Below, in pieces: positions 56,946 through 64,000 of a stretch of 64,000 bases of DNA (position 1 is the stretch's first letter; the number at the start of each line of letters is the position of its first letter). The position numbers and the translations under genes were made by a program. This stretch comes from Streptomyces sp. MspMP-M5 (lineage in GTDB: Bacteria; Actinomycetota; Actinomycetes; Streptomycetales; Streptomycetaceae): NCBI RefSeq assembly GCF_000373585.1, contig NZ_KB891878.1, forward strand, positions 1 to 64,000, written 5' to 3'. Below the pieces are notes generated by a model, which saw nothing but the letters and a program-made list of their open reading frames with translations, had not been told where the DNA came from and searched no databases.

Positions 56946-57178
56946 CCGTTTTATCCAGAGTCAAGGGGTATGCGGAGAGAGCGCCGAAAGAGGACGGCAA
57001 GCCGTCGGCGGGCGGCGGCGCAAGAAGCCGGAAGCGAGCCGTCGCCGCAGGTCGGGGGCGTGGTGCTGCACATCAAGAGCGCGTAAAGATTGCCGGGATG
57101 CGGCAATGTGCGGCGGCCCGACCGCATGTGACGATCGTCCTCGTTCGAGCGGAATGAGCGAGTGCGGGAGGGCTGCGC
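56946..57178. other. Gap upstream of NfeD-like gene with inverted repeat
   Basis: No gene. ATTGCCG (57089-57095) and CGGCAAT (57101-57107) form a 7-bp inverted repeat with a 5-nt loop. GATAAAAC (minus strand, near 56950-56957) could be the -10 of the leader. No promoter for the plus-strand NfeD-like gene stands out. Confidence 0.35.
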
Positions 57179-57688
57179 ATGGCCTGGTTTCTTGGTCTCG
57201 GCATCGGCGGGATCGCCGTTCTCGTACTGTCGCTGATCTTCGACGGAGTGCTGGAGGGGCTGTTCGGCGGGGTGCTGGACGGGCTCTTCGACGGACTGTT
57301 GTCCCTGCCGGTCATCGCCGGGTTCCTGTCGATGTTCGGGTTCGCCGGCGCGATCGTGTGGGGCGGCACCGGGCTCGGCCTCGGGCCGGCCGTCGTCGCC
57401 GGGCTGGCCGCGGGCGCCGCGGCCGGGGGCGCCACCTGGCGTTTCAGCCGGGCGCTGATGCGCGACCGGAGCGCCCCGGCACCGCGCCGCGAAGACCTGG
57501 TGGGCACCGCCGGATCGGTGGTCACCGCGATCCCCGCCGACGGTTACGGCGAGGTGCTGCTGCGGCAGGCCGGGCACCCCGTGAAGCTGGCGGCCAGGAG
57601 CGCGGTCCCGGTGGCCCGGGGTGCCGAGGTCTGGGTCGAGTCCTCGCTCTCGTCCACCTCGGTGGCGGTCCGTCCCGTCGAACGCTGA
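57179..57688 (+). CDS. NfeD-like membrane protein
   Basis: A 169-residue protein. Three membrane helices (about residues 3-20, 35-60 and 65-90) are followed by a soluble OB-fold-like domain (EDLVGTAGSVVTAIPADGYGEVLL...GAEVWVESSLSS). This is the short NfeD type that partners with flotillins in membrane microdomains. It lies 141 nt before a flotillin gene. GGGAGGG before the ATG. Confidence 0.82.
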   Translation: MAWFLGLGIGGIAVLVLSLIFDGVLEGLFGGVLDGLFDGLLSLPVIAGFLSMFGFAGAIVWGGTGLGLGPAVVAGLAAGAAAGGATWRFSRALMRDRSAPAPRREDLVGTAGSVVTAIPADGYGEVLLRQAGHPVKLAARSAVPVARGAEVWVESSLSSTSVAVRPVER

Positions 57689-57829
57689 ACGGGGGCGGCC
57701 GGGCCCGTCCACCGATACGGGCCCGCACCCGCCCCCGTACTCCCGGACCCGGCGCGCCCCGCCGCCGGGCCGATCACCCACACCATCACCTTGAGCTGCC
57801 TACCCCCAGGAAGGCAGGGGGGATTTGTT

Positions 57830-59323
57830 ATGAGTTCAGTCATTGTCGCCGTCGTAGGCGCCGTCGTCCTCGTCGTGCTGCTCGCCCTGGTGGTGATCAC
57901 GCGCTACAAGGTCGCCGGGCCCAACGAGGCGTTCATCATCACCGGCCGCCGCGGCCAGAAGTCCACCGACCCGGAGACCGGCCGGGTCAGCGTCGACAAC
58001 AGCGGGCAGAAAGTCGTCGTCGGGGGCGGCGTCTTCGTGATCCCGTTCGTCCAACAGCGCTTCTCCCTGGACCTGTCCAGCCGGCATCTGCCGGTGGCGG
58101 TGCGCGGCGCGGTGACCCTGCGCGGGGTGAAGGCCAACCTCGACGGCGTCGCGATCGTGAAGGTCGGCGGCAGCGAGGACGCCATACGGGCCGCGGCGCA
58201 GCGCTTCCTCCAACAGCAGGACGGCATCGTCGGGTTCACCCAGGAGGTGCTGTCGGGCGCACTGCGGGCGATCGTCGGCCGGATGGCGGTCGAGGACATC
58301 ATCCGCGACCGGGCCGCGTTCGCCGGCCAGGTCGCCGAGGAGGCGGAGGCCAGCCTGTCCGGGCAGGGCCTGATCCTGGACGCGTTCCAGATCCAGGACA
58401 TCACCACCGAGGGCTCGTACCTGGAGGACCTGGGCCGGCCGGAGGCCGCGCGGGCCCGCCAGGAGGCGGACATCGCGGAGGCGAACGCCAAGCGGGTCTC
58501 GGAGCAGGCCCGGCTGAAGGCCGCCGAGGAGATCGCGGTCGCGGAGCGGACGCTCTACCTCAGGCAGGCCGAGATCCGCGTCGAGACCGAGGCCGCGTCC
58601 GCCAAGGCGAACGCCGCGGGTCCGCTCGCCGAGGCCGCACGCCGGCAGGAGGTGCTCTCCGAGCAGGAGAAGGTCGCCGAGCGGCAGGCGGCGCTCACCG
58701 ACCGGGAGTTGGACACCAAGGTCCGCAAGCCCGCGGACGCCGCCCGCTACCAGGCCGAGCAGGAGGCCGAGGCCCGTCGGATCGCCCAGGTCAAGGAGGC
58801 CGAGGCGGCCGCCGAACGGGCCCGGCTGACCGGTGAGGGCGAGAAGCTCCGCCGGGCCGCACTCGCCGAGGCCGTGCGACTGGAGGGCGAGTCGGAGGCC
58901 GCCGCACTCGCCTCCAAGGGCACCGCGGAGGCCGCCGCGATGCACAAGAAAGCCGACGCCTTCGCCCGCTACGGCGATGCGGCCGTGCTCCAGATGCTGG
59001 TCGAGATCCTCCCGCAGGTCGTCGCCAAGGCATCCGAACCGCTGGGCGCCGTGGACAAGCTGACCGTGATCTCCACCGACGGTGCGGGACAGCTGCCCCG
59101 TACGGTCGCCAACAACGTCGCCCAAGGGGTGGAACTCCTCGGATCGGTCTCCGGGGTCGATCTGGCCGGCCTCCTGAAGCGGGTGACCGGCGGCGACGCG
59201 AAGGGGACAGCGGGGTCGGGCGCGGGTGCCGGCTCGGATGCGGGCTCGGTAGCGGTCCCGGTGTCGGCGTCGGCGCCGGGGTCACCGGCGGCGGCCAACG
59301 GCCGGATTGACGTCACCGACTGA
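57830..59323 (+). CDS. Flotillin/SPFH-domain protein
   Basis: A 497-residue protein. A short N-terminal membrane segment is followed by an SPFH domain (residues about 30-200, ITRYKVAGPNEAFIITGRRGQKS). A long coiled coil rich in Ala/Glu (about 205-390) comes next, then a C-terminal tail rich in Gly/Ser. It would scaffold membrane microdomains with the NfeD-like protein. The ATG at 57830 has AGGAAGGCAGG upstream; the frame from 57791 is rejected. Confidence 0.88.
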   Translation: MSSVIVAVVGAVVLVVLLALVVITRYKVAGPNEAFIITGRRGQKSTDPETGRVSVDNSGQKVVVGGGVFVIPFVQQRFSLDLSSRHLPVAVRGAVTLRGVKANLDGVAIVKVGGSEDAIRAAAQRFLQQQDGIVGFTQEVLSGALRAIVGRMAVEDIIRDRAAFAGQVAEEAEASLSGQGLILDAFQIQDITTEGSYLEDLGRPEAARARQEADIAEANAKRVSEQARLKAAEEIAVAERTLYLRQAEIRVETEAASAKANAAGPLAEAARRQEVLSEQEKVAERQAALTDRELDTKVRKPADAARYQAEQEAEARRIAQVKEAEAAAERARLTGEGEKLRRAALAEAVRLEGESEAAALASKGTAEAAAMHKKADAFARYGDAAVLQMLVEILPQVVAKASEPLGAVDKLTVISTDGAGQLPRTVANNVAQGVELLGSVSGVDLAGLLKRVTGGDAKGTAGSGAGAGSDAGSVAVPVSASAPGSPAAANGRIDVTD

Positions 59324-59365
59324 ACCGACTGGCCGACTGGCCGACTGGCCGCCTTCGTAAGGAAG

Positions 59366-59826
59366 TTGAGGATCGAGGGGGGTGGTGTCACGGAGGCGCC
59401 GGGCGAGGGGAGCCCGGACTCTGTGCCGCCTTCCCCCCAACTTCCCGATCCCATCGGTCCCCTGGTCCCGATCCGCTACGGCAGTAGTGAGACCTGGCGT
59501 CTGGACACTCACCGGGGCCGCTACTTCGTCAAACGCCTGGTCATCGGTGACTGGCGCACGCAACTGGAACGCGCGATGGACTTCGAACGCCGGGTCGGCG
59601 CCGCCGGCATCCCGGTGCCCGTGCCCGTCGTACCCACCGATCCGGCCTGGGGGTTTGTGGCGGACCTCGGCGACGGGCACGGCCTGGTCCGCGCACATGT
59701 CTGGCTCGACGGCGAGCCGCCGGCTCCCTCGACCTGCAGACGGCCGAGCAGCGCGTCACCCACCGCCTCACCGCCCTGCCGGAGTTCTCCTCCCGACTGC
59801 TCGACTGGTCGCAACGGATGGCCTGA
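59366..59826 (+). pseudogene. Broken APH-type kinase gene
   Basis: The first frame (from TTG 59366) reads as the N-lobe of an aminoglycoside-phosphotransferase-like kinase: TWRLDTHRGRYFVKRLVIGDWRTQLERAMDFERRVGAAG and VPTDPAWGFVADL. Near 59720 the sense moves to another frame (SLDLQTAEQRVTHRLTALPE, ending TGA 59824), so a frameshift and loss of most of the C-lobe have occurred. A whole kinase would be about 270-300 residues. It cannot be active. Confidence 0.6.
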
Positions 59827-59857
59827 AGTGCGTCCCGTACGGAGAGGTGACCGGGCG

Positions 59858-60631
59858 CTATGGGGTGCCACCGCGGCCGGCCGCCGCGCCTCGGGACACG
59901 AGTGGGATCTCGGGCCATTCGACGGGCGTGGCGGGTCGGCCTGCCTGGACGGCCCAGGCATGGCCGGTGCGCTCGTCGGCGAGGACGGTCTCGATGGCGG
60001 CGGCGACCTCGTCGGGAGCGGCGAGCAGCAGCCCGTGGGAGAGCAGGGCGGTGCGCCTGGAGGTGAAGGCGGGGGTGTCCACCAGTCCGGGACAGACCAC
60101 GTTGAGGCGGATGCGGTCGCGTCGCAGCAGCGGCGCGGCCGAGCGGACCAGCCCGACCAGGGCGTGTTTGGCGGTGGCGTAGAAGACGTCGGGCGAGCCG
60201 GTCAGCCCCGCGAGGCTGCCGGTGACGACCAGGTGCCCGCCGCCCTGCCGGCGCAGCCTGGGCAGAGCGGCGTGCAGGCCGTACGCGACGCCGTCCAGAT
60301 CGGTGCGCAGGGTGTCCCGGTAGCGCTGCGGTGTGAAGTCGTCCAGTCCGCAGCGGCCCGGGATCGCGGCGTTGAGCACGACCGCGTCCAGTCGGCCGAA
60401 CTCCTCGACGGTGCGCGCCACCGCGCGCTCGTTGTCGTCGGCCGAGGCGACGTCGGTGCGGACGAAGAGCCCACCGCACTCCTCGGCGACGGCCGTGGCA
60501 CCGCGGGTGTCGACGTCCGCGACGGCCACCCGCCGCCCGTGACCGGCCAGCCGTCGGGCGGTGGCGGCCCCGATACCCGAGGCGCCACCGGTGATCAGCA
60601 CGACCTCGCCGCCGAACTGACGTCCCGTCAT
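59858..60631 (-). CDS. Short-chain dehydrogenase/reductase
   Basis: A 257-residue classical SDR. The cofactor loop is TGGASGIGAATARRL (residues about 14-28). ADVDTRG suggests preference for NAD. VLNAAIPGR and the catalytic triad Ser (VVTGSLAG), Tyr (YATAKHAL), Lys are present. Substrate unknown. The start at 60631 overlaps the stop of the membrane protein gene (ATGA), so they form an operon with TetR. Confidence 0.9.
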   Translation of the reverse strand: MTGRQFGGEVVLITGGASGIGAATARRLAGHGRRVAVADVDTRGATAVAEECGGLFVRTDVASADDNERAVARTVEEFGRLDAVVLNAAIPGRCGLDDFTPQRYRDTLRTDLDGVAYGLHAALPRLRRQGGGHLVVTGSLAGLTGSPDVFYATAKHALVGLVRSAAPLLRRDRIRLNVVCPGLVDTPAFTSRRTALLSHGLLLAAPDEVAAAIETVLADERTGHAWAVQAGRPATPVEWPEIPLVSRGAAAGRGGTP

Positions 60632-61374
60632 GCCGACGACCCCGTGGTGGCGGCCAGCGGTGTGACCTCCAGGCCGCGGCTGCGCAGCCCGTTGCGGCGC
60701 AGATACGCGCGCCCGAAGAACCGCTGAAAGGCCAGGATCGCCAGCACCGTCACGCCCAGCACTACATCGTCGAGAACCGGCACCAGGTCCACCGGCAGAC
60801 TCATCGCCATCACGACCCGCGCCGCGCTGTCGACCAGACAGGCAGCACCCCAGAACGCGCTGCAGATCCATAGCATCCTGCGGAACGCCGGATGGCGCTC
60901 CCAGTTGGCCGCCAGCGTCCGTTGCCTGTCCTCGTCCACGACGATCCTGGTCGCCTCGTAGAGGAACGGCCTCCGGAACGGCAAGGTGCACAGCATCCAC
61001 ACGCCGATCGCGGCCATGCCCCAGCCGTTGCGGATCAGCAGCAGCCGCGGGCTGCCGGTGACGAACGACATCGCGACGGTCAGCCCCATCGTGCCGAGCA
61101 TGAAGAGCTGCAACCCGCCGATCCGGCGTTCGGCGACGAGGCCGCGGACGGCACCGGCCACCGGGATCAAGGCACCTGCCAGCAGCGCGAGGAACTGGTT
61201 CGCTCCCAGCCAGCGCAGACCGTAGAAGAGCGCGAGCGGAACGACCACATGGACCAGCAGTACCCGACGTAAGCCGGCACCGCTGCCGGCGGTCTGTGAC
61301 CTGTCTGAACTCGCTGACCTGTCTGAACTCACTGACCTGTCTGAACTCTGCGATCCGTCTGAACCGACTGTCAC
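60628..61374 (-). CDS. VC0807-like membrane protein
   Basis: A 248-residue protein with about five to six membrane segments (LVHVVVPLALFYGLRWL, FLALLAGALIPVAGAV and others), probably of the VC0807 family; function unknown. Its N-terminus holds a Ser/Asp/Arg repeat (SSDRS x3) coded by four 18-bp units at 61298-61369. GTG start 61374 with AGGAAGG upstream. It sits between TetR and SDR genes. Confidence 0.72.
   Translation of the reverse strand: MTVGSDGSQSSDRSVSSDRSASSDRSQTAGSGAGLRRVLLVHVVVPLALFYGLRWLGANQFLALLAGALIPVAGAVRGLVAERRIGGLQLFMLGTMGLTVAMSFVTGSPRLLLIRNGWGMAAIGVWMLCTLPFRRPFLYEATRIVVDEDRQRTLAANWERHPAFRRMLWICSAFWGAACLVDSAARVVMAMSLPVDLVPVLDDVVLGVTVLAILAFQRFFGRAYLRRNGLRSRGLEVTPLAATTGSSA
61298..61369. 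repeat. 18-bp tandem repeat x4
   Basis: Four units (GACCTGTCTGAACTCRCT and variants) in the N-terminal coding part of the membrane protein. A multiple of three, so copy-number changes keep the frame. Confidence 0.8.
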
Positions 61375-61457
61375 CGCACAACCTTCCTGAGTGTGTTGGC
61401 CGTTGGGGGATGTCCGACGGATGAGGGGCTCGGGGCTCGGGGCTCTGCGTTCGGGAC

Positions 61458-62063
61458 TCATCCGGAGGACCGGGTGGCCAGCGTGAACGCGGTGGCCACC
61501 TCGCGGGCATAGGCGTCGAAGTCCAGGCCCGGCTCGCCGCGCAGCCGTTGGGCGGCGGCGTCGACGGCACCGCGGATCATCACGGCCATGGAGCGGACGT
61601 CGAAGTCCCGGAACTCCCCGCTGCGTTGCCCTGCCGACAGCAACTCCTCCAGCCCCCGCACGCTCGGTTCCTGGGTGCTCTGCGACGTGTACGGCTGTCC
61701 GCCGGTGTCCCGCACATGCGGTCCGATCTCGGTGAGCGCCGCCATCTCCTGCGGATGTTCGCGCAGGAACTGCAGGTTGGCCGCCACGTAGGCACGCAGT
61801 CGGCCGGCCATCGTCTCCTCGGCCGCCATGCGGGCACCGATGAACTCCGCCCCGGCCGTGAACACCTCCCGCACGATCTGGTGCATCAGATCGTCCTTGT
61901 CGGCGAAGTGGTACGAGATCATGCGCGGGCTGCTCAGCCCGGCCCGCTCGGTAATCCTGGCGAACGACGCCTTGGCGTAGCCGAGTTCGGCGATCGTCTC
62001 GATCGCCGCCGCCACGATCTGGGCCCTGCGCGCCGCATTGGTGAACGTCCGCTCCGTCTGCAT
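61458..62063 (-). CDS. TetR-family transcriptional regulator
   Basis: A 201-residue regulator. HTH region: ARRAQIVAAAIETIAELGYAKASFARITERAGLSSPRMISYHFADKDDLMHQ. The ligand domain is typical in length. The ATG at 62063 is preceded by GGGGGGTGAGG. It heads an operon with a membrane protein and an SDR, and it probably represses all three through the operator just upstream. The ligand is unknown. Confidence 0.9.
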   Translation of the reverse strand: MQTERTFTNAARRAQIVAAAIETIAELGYAKASFARITERAGLSSPRMISYHFADKDDLMHQIVREVFTAGAEFIGARMAAEETMAGRLRAYVAANLQFLREHPQEMAALTEIGPHVRDTGGQPYTSQSTQEPSVRGLEELLSAGQRSGEFRDFDVRSMAVMIRGAVDAAAQRLRGEPGLDFDAYAREVATAFTLATRSSG

Positions 62064-62089
62064 CGTGATCCTCACCCCCCGGAAGAGAT

Positions 62090-62107
62090 TTTATCTATGC
62101 AGATAAA
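62090..62107. promoter_or_regulatory. TetR operator TTTATCT-ATGC-AGATAAA
   Basis: A 7-4-7 inverted repeat with perfect arms, 26 nt upstream of the TetR start. Unusually AT-rich for this genome. It is where a TetR dimer would bind to control its own operon. Confidence 0.7.
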
Positions 62108-62164
62108 TATCACCTCGACCGAATCAATTCCACCCACCGGCTCCGGTCTCCAGCCGCCGCGCTC

Positions 62165-62365
62165 CTACCGGCCGTAAATCACTCCCCGGCCCCGGGCAAC
62201 GGCTATATCGACGCCCTCCTCACCGAGGGCACCCGCGTGCTCGCCGCAGTGGACGTGTCCCGCATACGGGCCTCCACCGACCTCGGCAACGTCCCCATGG
62301 CGAACGCCTTCCAACGCGCCGGATACGTCAACTTCCAACGCGAGATCAACATGACCTGGGACTGA
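62165..62365 (+). pseudogene. C-terminal remnant of a GNAT acetyltransferase
   Basis: A frame ending in TGA at 62363-62365 reads GYIDALLTEGTRVLAAVDVSRIRASTDLGNVPMANAFQRAGYVNFQRE, the typical C-terminal end of a GNAT (STDLGNVPMANAFQRAGY). No start codon or acetyl-CoA loop precedes it, because the TetR operator region lies directly upstream. It is a degraded fragment. Confidence 0.6.
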
Positions 62366-62472
62366 CACCTGTCGGTGCCTGTGCTGGTGCCTTGCCATGC
62401 CTGGCGCGCCCCTCGTGTGTTAAGAAAGCGTCAAGAGGAAGTCAAGAGGGACACACCGAGGAGTGGGGAAGC

Positions 62473-63531
62473 GTGACGGGGCGGGAGCTGCCCGAGGAAT
62501 TCGTGGCCGGGTATGCGGGGGTCCTCGCAGATGTCGCGCACACCGGGCGGCGACTCAGTCGTGCGGAGCTCCGGGCCCGGCGCGACGCGGGGGAACGGGC
62601 CGCCGAGGCGGGGCACAGTCTGCGGGCCCTGGTCAACGCGCATCTCACGGTCACCCGGGAGTCCTGGCCGCGGTCCGCCTCGGCGCCGGCCGACAGTGTG
62701 CTGGCGGCGCTGTCCCAGGCGGTGGACGCGCTGGCCGGCGGCTACGAACGGGCCCAGCACCTCGCGGTGCGGCAGGAGGAGGCCGCGCGCCGGGAGTTCA
62801 TCGACGACTTGCTGTACGGGGGCAGTGACCTGGGCCGGCTGGCGGAGCGGGCGGAACGCTTCGGGCTGCGGCTGTCCCATGCGTACGCGGTCGCGGTGGC
62901 CGAGGGGCCGGTGGCGTACGCGGAGGCCGATCCGGTGGCCCGGCGGGTGCAGCAGGCGCTGGTGGGGCGGTTCGGGGACCGGCAGATGCTGCTGACCACG
63001 AAGGAGGGCCGGCTGATCTGCATCGCCCCGGGCGGTCCGGCGGAGGTGCTGGCGTACTTCGCGCGGGAGGCGCACACCGCGACCGGCGGCCGGGTGGCGG
63101 TGGGCCGGACGCACGGTGGGGCCGGGGGCATCGTCCAGTCCTACGAGGAGGCGCTGAACGCGTTGGAGCTGGCCGAGCGGATGGGGCTGGCCGGGCCCGT
63201 GCTGCACGCCGCCGACCTGCTGGTCTATCCCGTGCTGACCCGGGACCGGCAGGCGATGGCCGATCTGGTGCGCAGCACGCTGGGGCCGCTGCGGGAGGCC
63301 CGGGGCGGGGCCGGACCGCTGCTGGAGACGCTGGCGGTGTACTTCGACGCGGGCTGTGTGGCGGCGGAGGCGGCCCGGCGGCTGTCGCTGAGCGTCCGGG
63401 CGCTGACCTACCGGCTGGCGCGGGTGCACCAGCTCACCGGCGCCGATCCGGCCGATCCGGTGCACCGGTACACGCTGCACACCGCCGTGATCGGCGCCCG
63501 GCTGCTGGACTGGCCCGCACAGGAGTTGTGA
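62473..63531 (+). CDS. PucR/CdaR-type helix-turn-helix regulator
   Basis: A 352-residue regulator. The middle part is GGDEF-like/PucR (RVAVGRTHGGAGGIVQSYEEALNALELAERMG), and the C-terminus is the PucR HTH (LLETLAVYFDAGCVAAEAARRLSLSVRALTYRLARVHQLTG). The GTG at 62473 follows GAGGAG and GGGGAAG. Ligand and target unknown. The last six codons are the first unit of an 18-bp tandem repeat with in-frame TGA stops. Confidence 0.85.
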   Translation: MTGRELPEEFVAGYAGVLADVAHTGRRLSRAELRARRDAGERAAEAGHSLRALVNAHLTVTRESWPRSASAPADSVLAALSQAVDALAGGYERAQHLAVRQEEAARREFIDDLLYGGSDLGRLAERAERFGLRLSHAYAVAVAEGPVAYAEADPVARRVQQALVGRFGDRQMLLTTKEGRLICIAPGGPAEVLAYFAREAHTATGGRVAVGRTHGGAGGIVQSYEEALNALELAERMGLAGPVLHAADLLVYPVLTRDRQAMADLVRSTLGPLREARGGAGPLLETLAVYFDAGCVAAEAARRLSLSVRALTYRLARVHQLTGADPADPVHRYTLHTAVIGARLLDWPAQEL

Positions 63532-63621
63532 CCCGCACAGGAGTTGTGACCGGCACAGGAGTTGTGACCCGCACAGGAGTTGTGACCCGCACAGGAGTTG
63601 TGACCCGCACAGGAGTGGTGA
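63514..63621 (+). repeat. 18-bp tandem repeat x6 with TGA in each unit
   Basis: Six units of CCCGCACAGGAGTTGTGA (unit 3 has one change, unit 6 has one). The first unit is the end of the PucR gene (Pro-Ala-Gln-Glu-Leu-stop). The rest repeat the stop in the same frame, giving six in-frame stops in a row. Not a CRISPR: no spacers. Confidence 0.9.
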
Positions 63622-63657
63622 GCGGCAGGCGGCTGAAGGAGCGGTGGGCCGCCGAGG

Positions 63658-63951
63658 TCAGTGGAGGAGGCCGAGGACGAGGAGGGCCACGCCGGCCAGG
63701 GCGGCGAGGCCGGGGAGCGCGCCGTCCCGGTGCGGGCGGGCCTGACCGACCACCTCGCAGCGGTAGCGGAAGTGGCCCGGGCCGGCGGCCGCCGCGGCCG
63801 CCTCGTGCAGCGCCCGGAGTTCCTGGACGGGGAGGGTTTCGGTGCGTTCCATCGCGCGGGCCCGGGCGTGGGCCGCACGCGCCAGGAACGCACAGCACGC
63901 CGCCACGACCAGACCGGCCGAACCTATCCAGATCACCACATCACGCTCCAC
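63658..63951 (-). CDS. Shortened GIDE-like membrane protein
   Basis: A 97-residue protein: an N-terminal membrane helix (VIWIGSAGLVVAACCAFLA), the start of a GIDE-like domain (FRYRCEVVGQARPHRDGAL) and directly a C-terminal hydrophobic helix (LAALAGVALLVLGLLH). Full-length relatives have about 150 further residues between. The GIDE core appears lost in frame, so the gene probably codes for a defective or altered protein. GTG start at 63951. Confidence 0.5.
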   Translation of the reverse strand: MERDVVIWIGSAGLVVAACCAFLARAAHARARAMERTETLPVQELRALHEAAAAAAGPGHFRYRCEVVGQARPHRDGALPGLAALAGVALLVLGLLH

Positions 63952-64000
63952 GCTCCGTCCGGTTCCTCCCTCGACCGCGCGACCCTACCCGGGACGTCCG
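63952..64000. other. Window end, no gene
   Basis: Forty-nine bases beyond the GIDE-like gene start show nothing recognisable; its promoter presumably lies here or beyond. Confidence 0.3.

Noticed and set aside
63514..63621. CRISPR array
   Set aside because: The units are contiguous 18-bp copies with no variable spacers and no cas genes nearby.

Overview
The window is very GC-rich DNA with GTG/TTG starts, a DasR-type operator, a cysteine leader peptide of the actinomycete type and long runs of secreted or regulatory genes. All of this points to a Streptomyces chromosome, probably in an accessory arm region. About 55 intact protein genes, one tRNA (tRNA-Sec) and several broken genes or remnants can be supported.

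Left part (1-14.4 kb). The edge cuts through the start of an IS110-family transposase. Next comes a partial Mrp/Mnh cation:proton antiporter operon (DUF4040 subunit, mnhB, mnhC, mnhD). The usual small upstream subunits are not visible, and the IS occupies the place where they would lie. Then follow a Tat-exported beta-helix protein, a YciO/Sua5 protein coupled to a small secreted protein, a GH18 chitinase under a DasR-like operator, an ornithine cyclodeaminase, a FUSC membrane protein, an asparagine synthetase and a MarR regulator.

Selenium region (14.5-25.8 kb). This is the biological centre of the window. selA and selB (plus strand), tRNA-Sec (minus strand) and selD (plus strand) make up the whole bacterial selenocysteine pathway. 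They lie next to a minus-strand formate dehydrogenase operon (iron-sulfur subunit, NrfD membrane subunit, catalytic subunit). The catalytic subunit is split by a TGA that is clearly selenocysteine, because it has a SECIS hairpin at the same spacing as in E. coli fdhF. selA carries a TTA codon, so the pathway may depend on bldA.

Stress region (26-50 kb). Genes include DUF1259, a methyltransferase followed by an overlapping short ORF and an ABC-F ATPase, a glycosyltransferase, thiI, an SRPBCC protein, two Hsp20 chaperones, DUF1918, an AAA ATPase, a CBS-BON protein, a tandem universal stress protein and a CocE/NonD-type hydrolase. Beyond these lie a quinol-monooxygenase-like protein, a DUF72 protein, a second-copy dnaK-grpE pair without dnaJ/hspR, an Lnt-like acyltransferase, a two-component system and a P450.

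Sulfur and iron region (49.5-56.9 kb). A glutathionyl-hydroquinone-reductase-like protein is preceded by a cysteine leader peptide. It faces a cysteine-free Rrf2 regulator and a DszC/SfnB-like flavin monooxygenase. The Efe iron-uptake operon follows, with EfeU and EfeO fused in one protein and EfeB behind, under an iron-box-like site. A compact minus-strand leader (short ORFs plus an intrinsic terminator) sits upstream.

Right end (57-64 kb). An NfeD-like/flotillin pair, a broken kinase gene, an SDR/membrane protein/TetR operon with a clear operator, a GNAT remnant, a PucR-type regulator and an internally shortened GIDE-like membrane protein. Short tandem repeats with 18-bp or 6/9-bp units recur at gene ends here.
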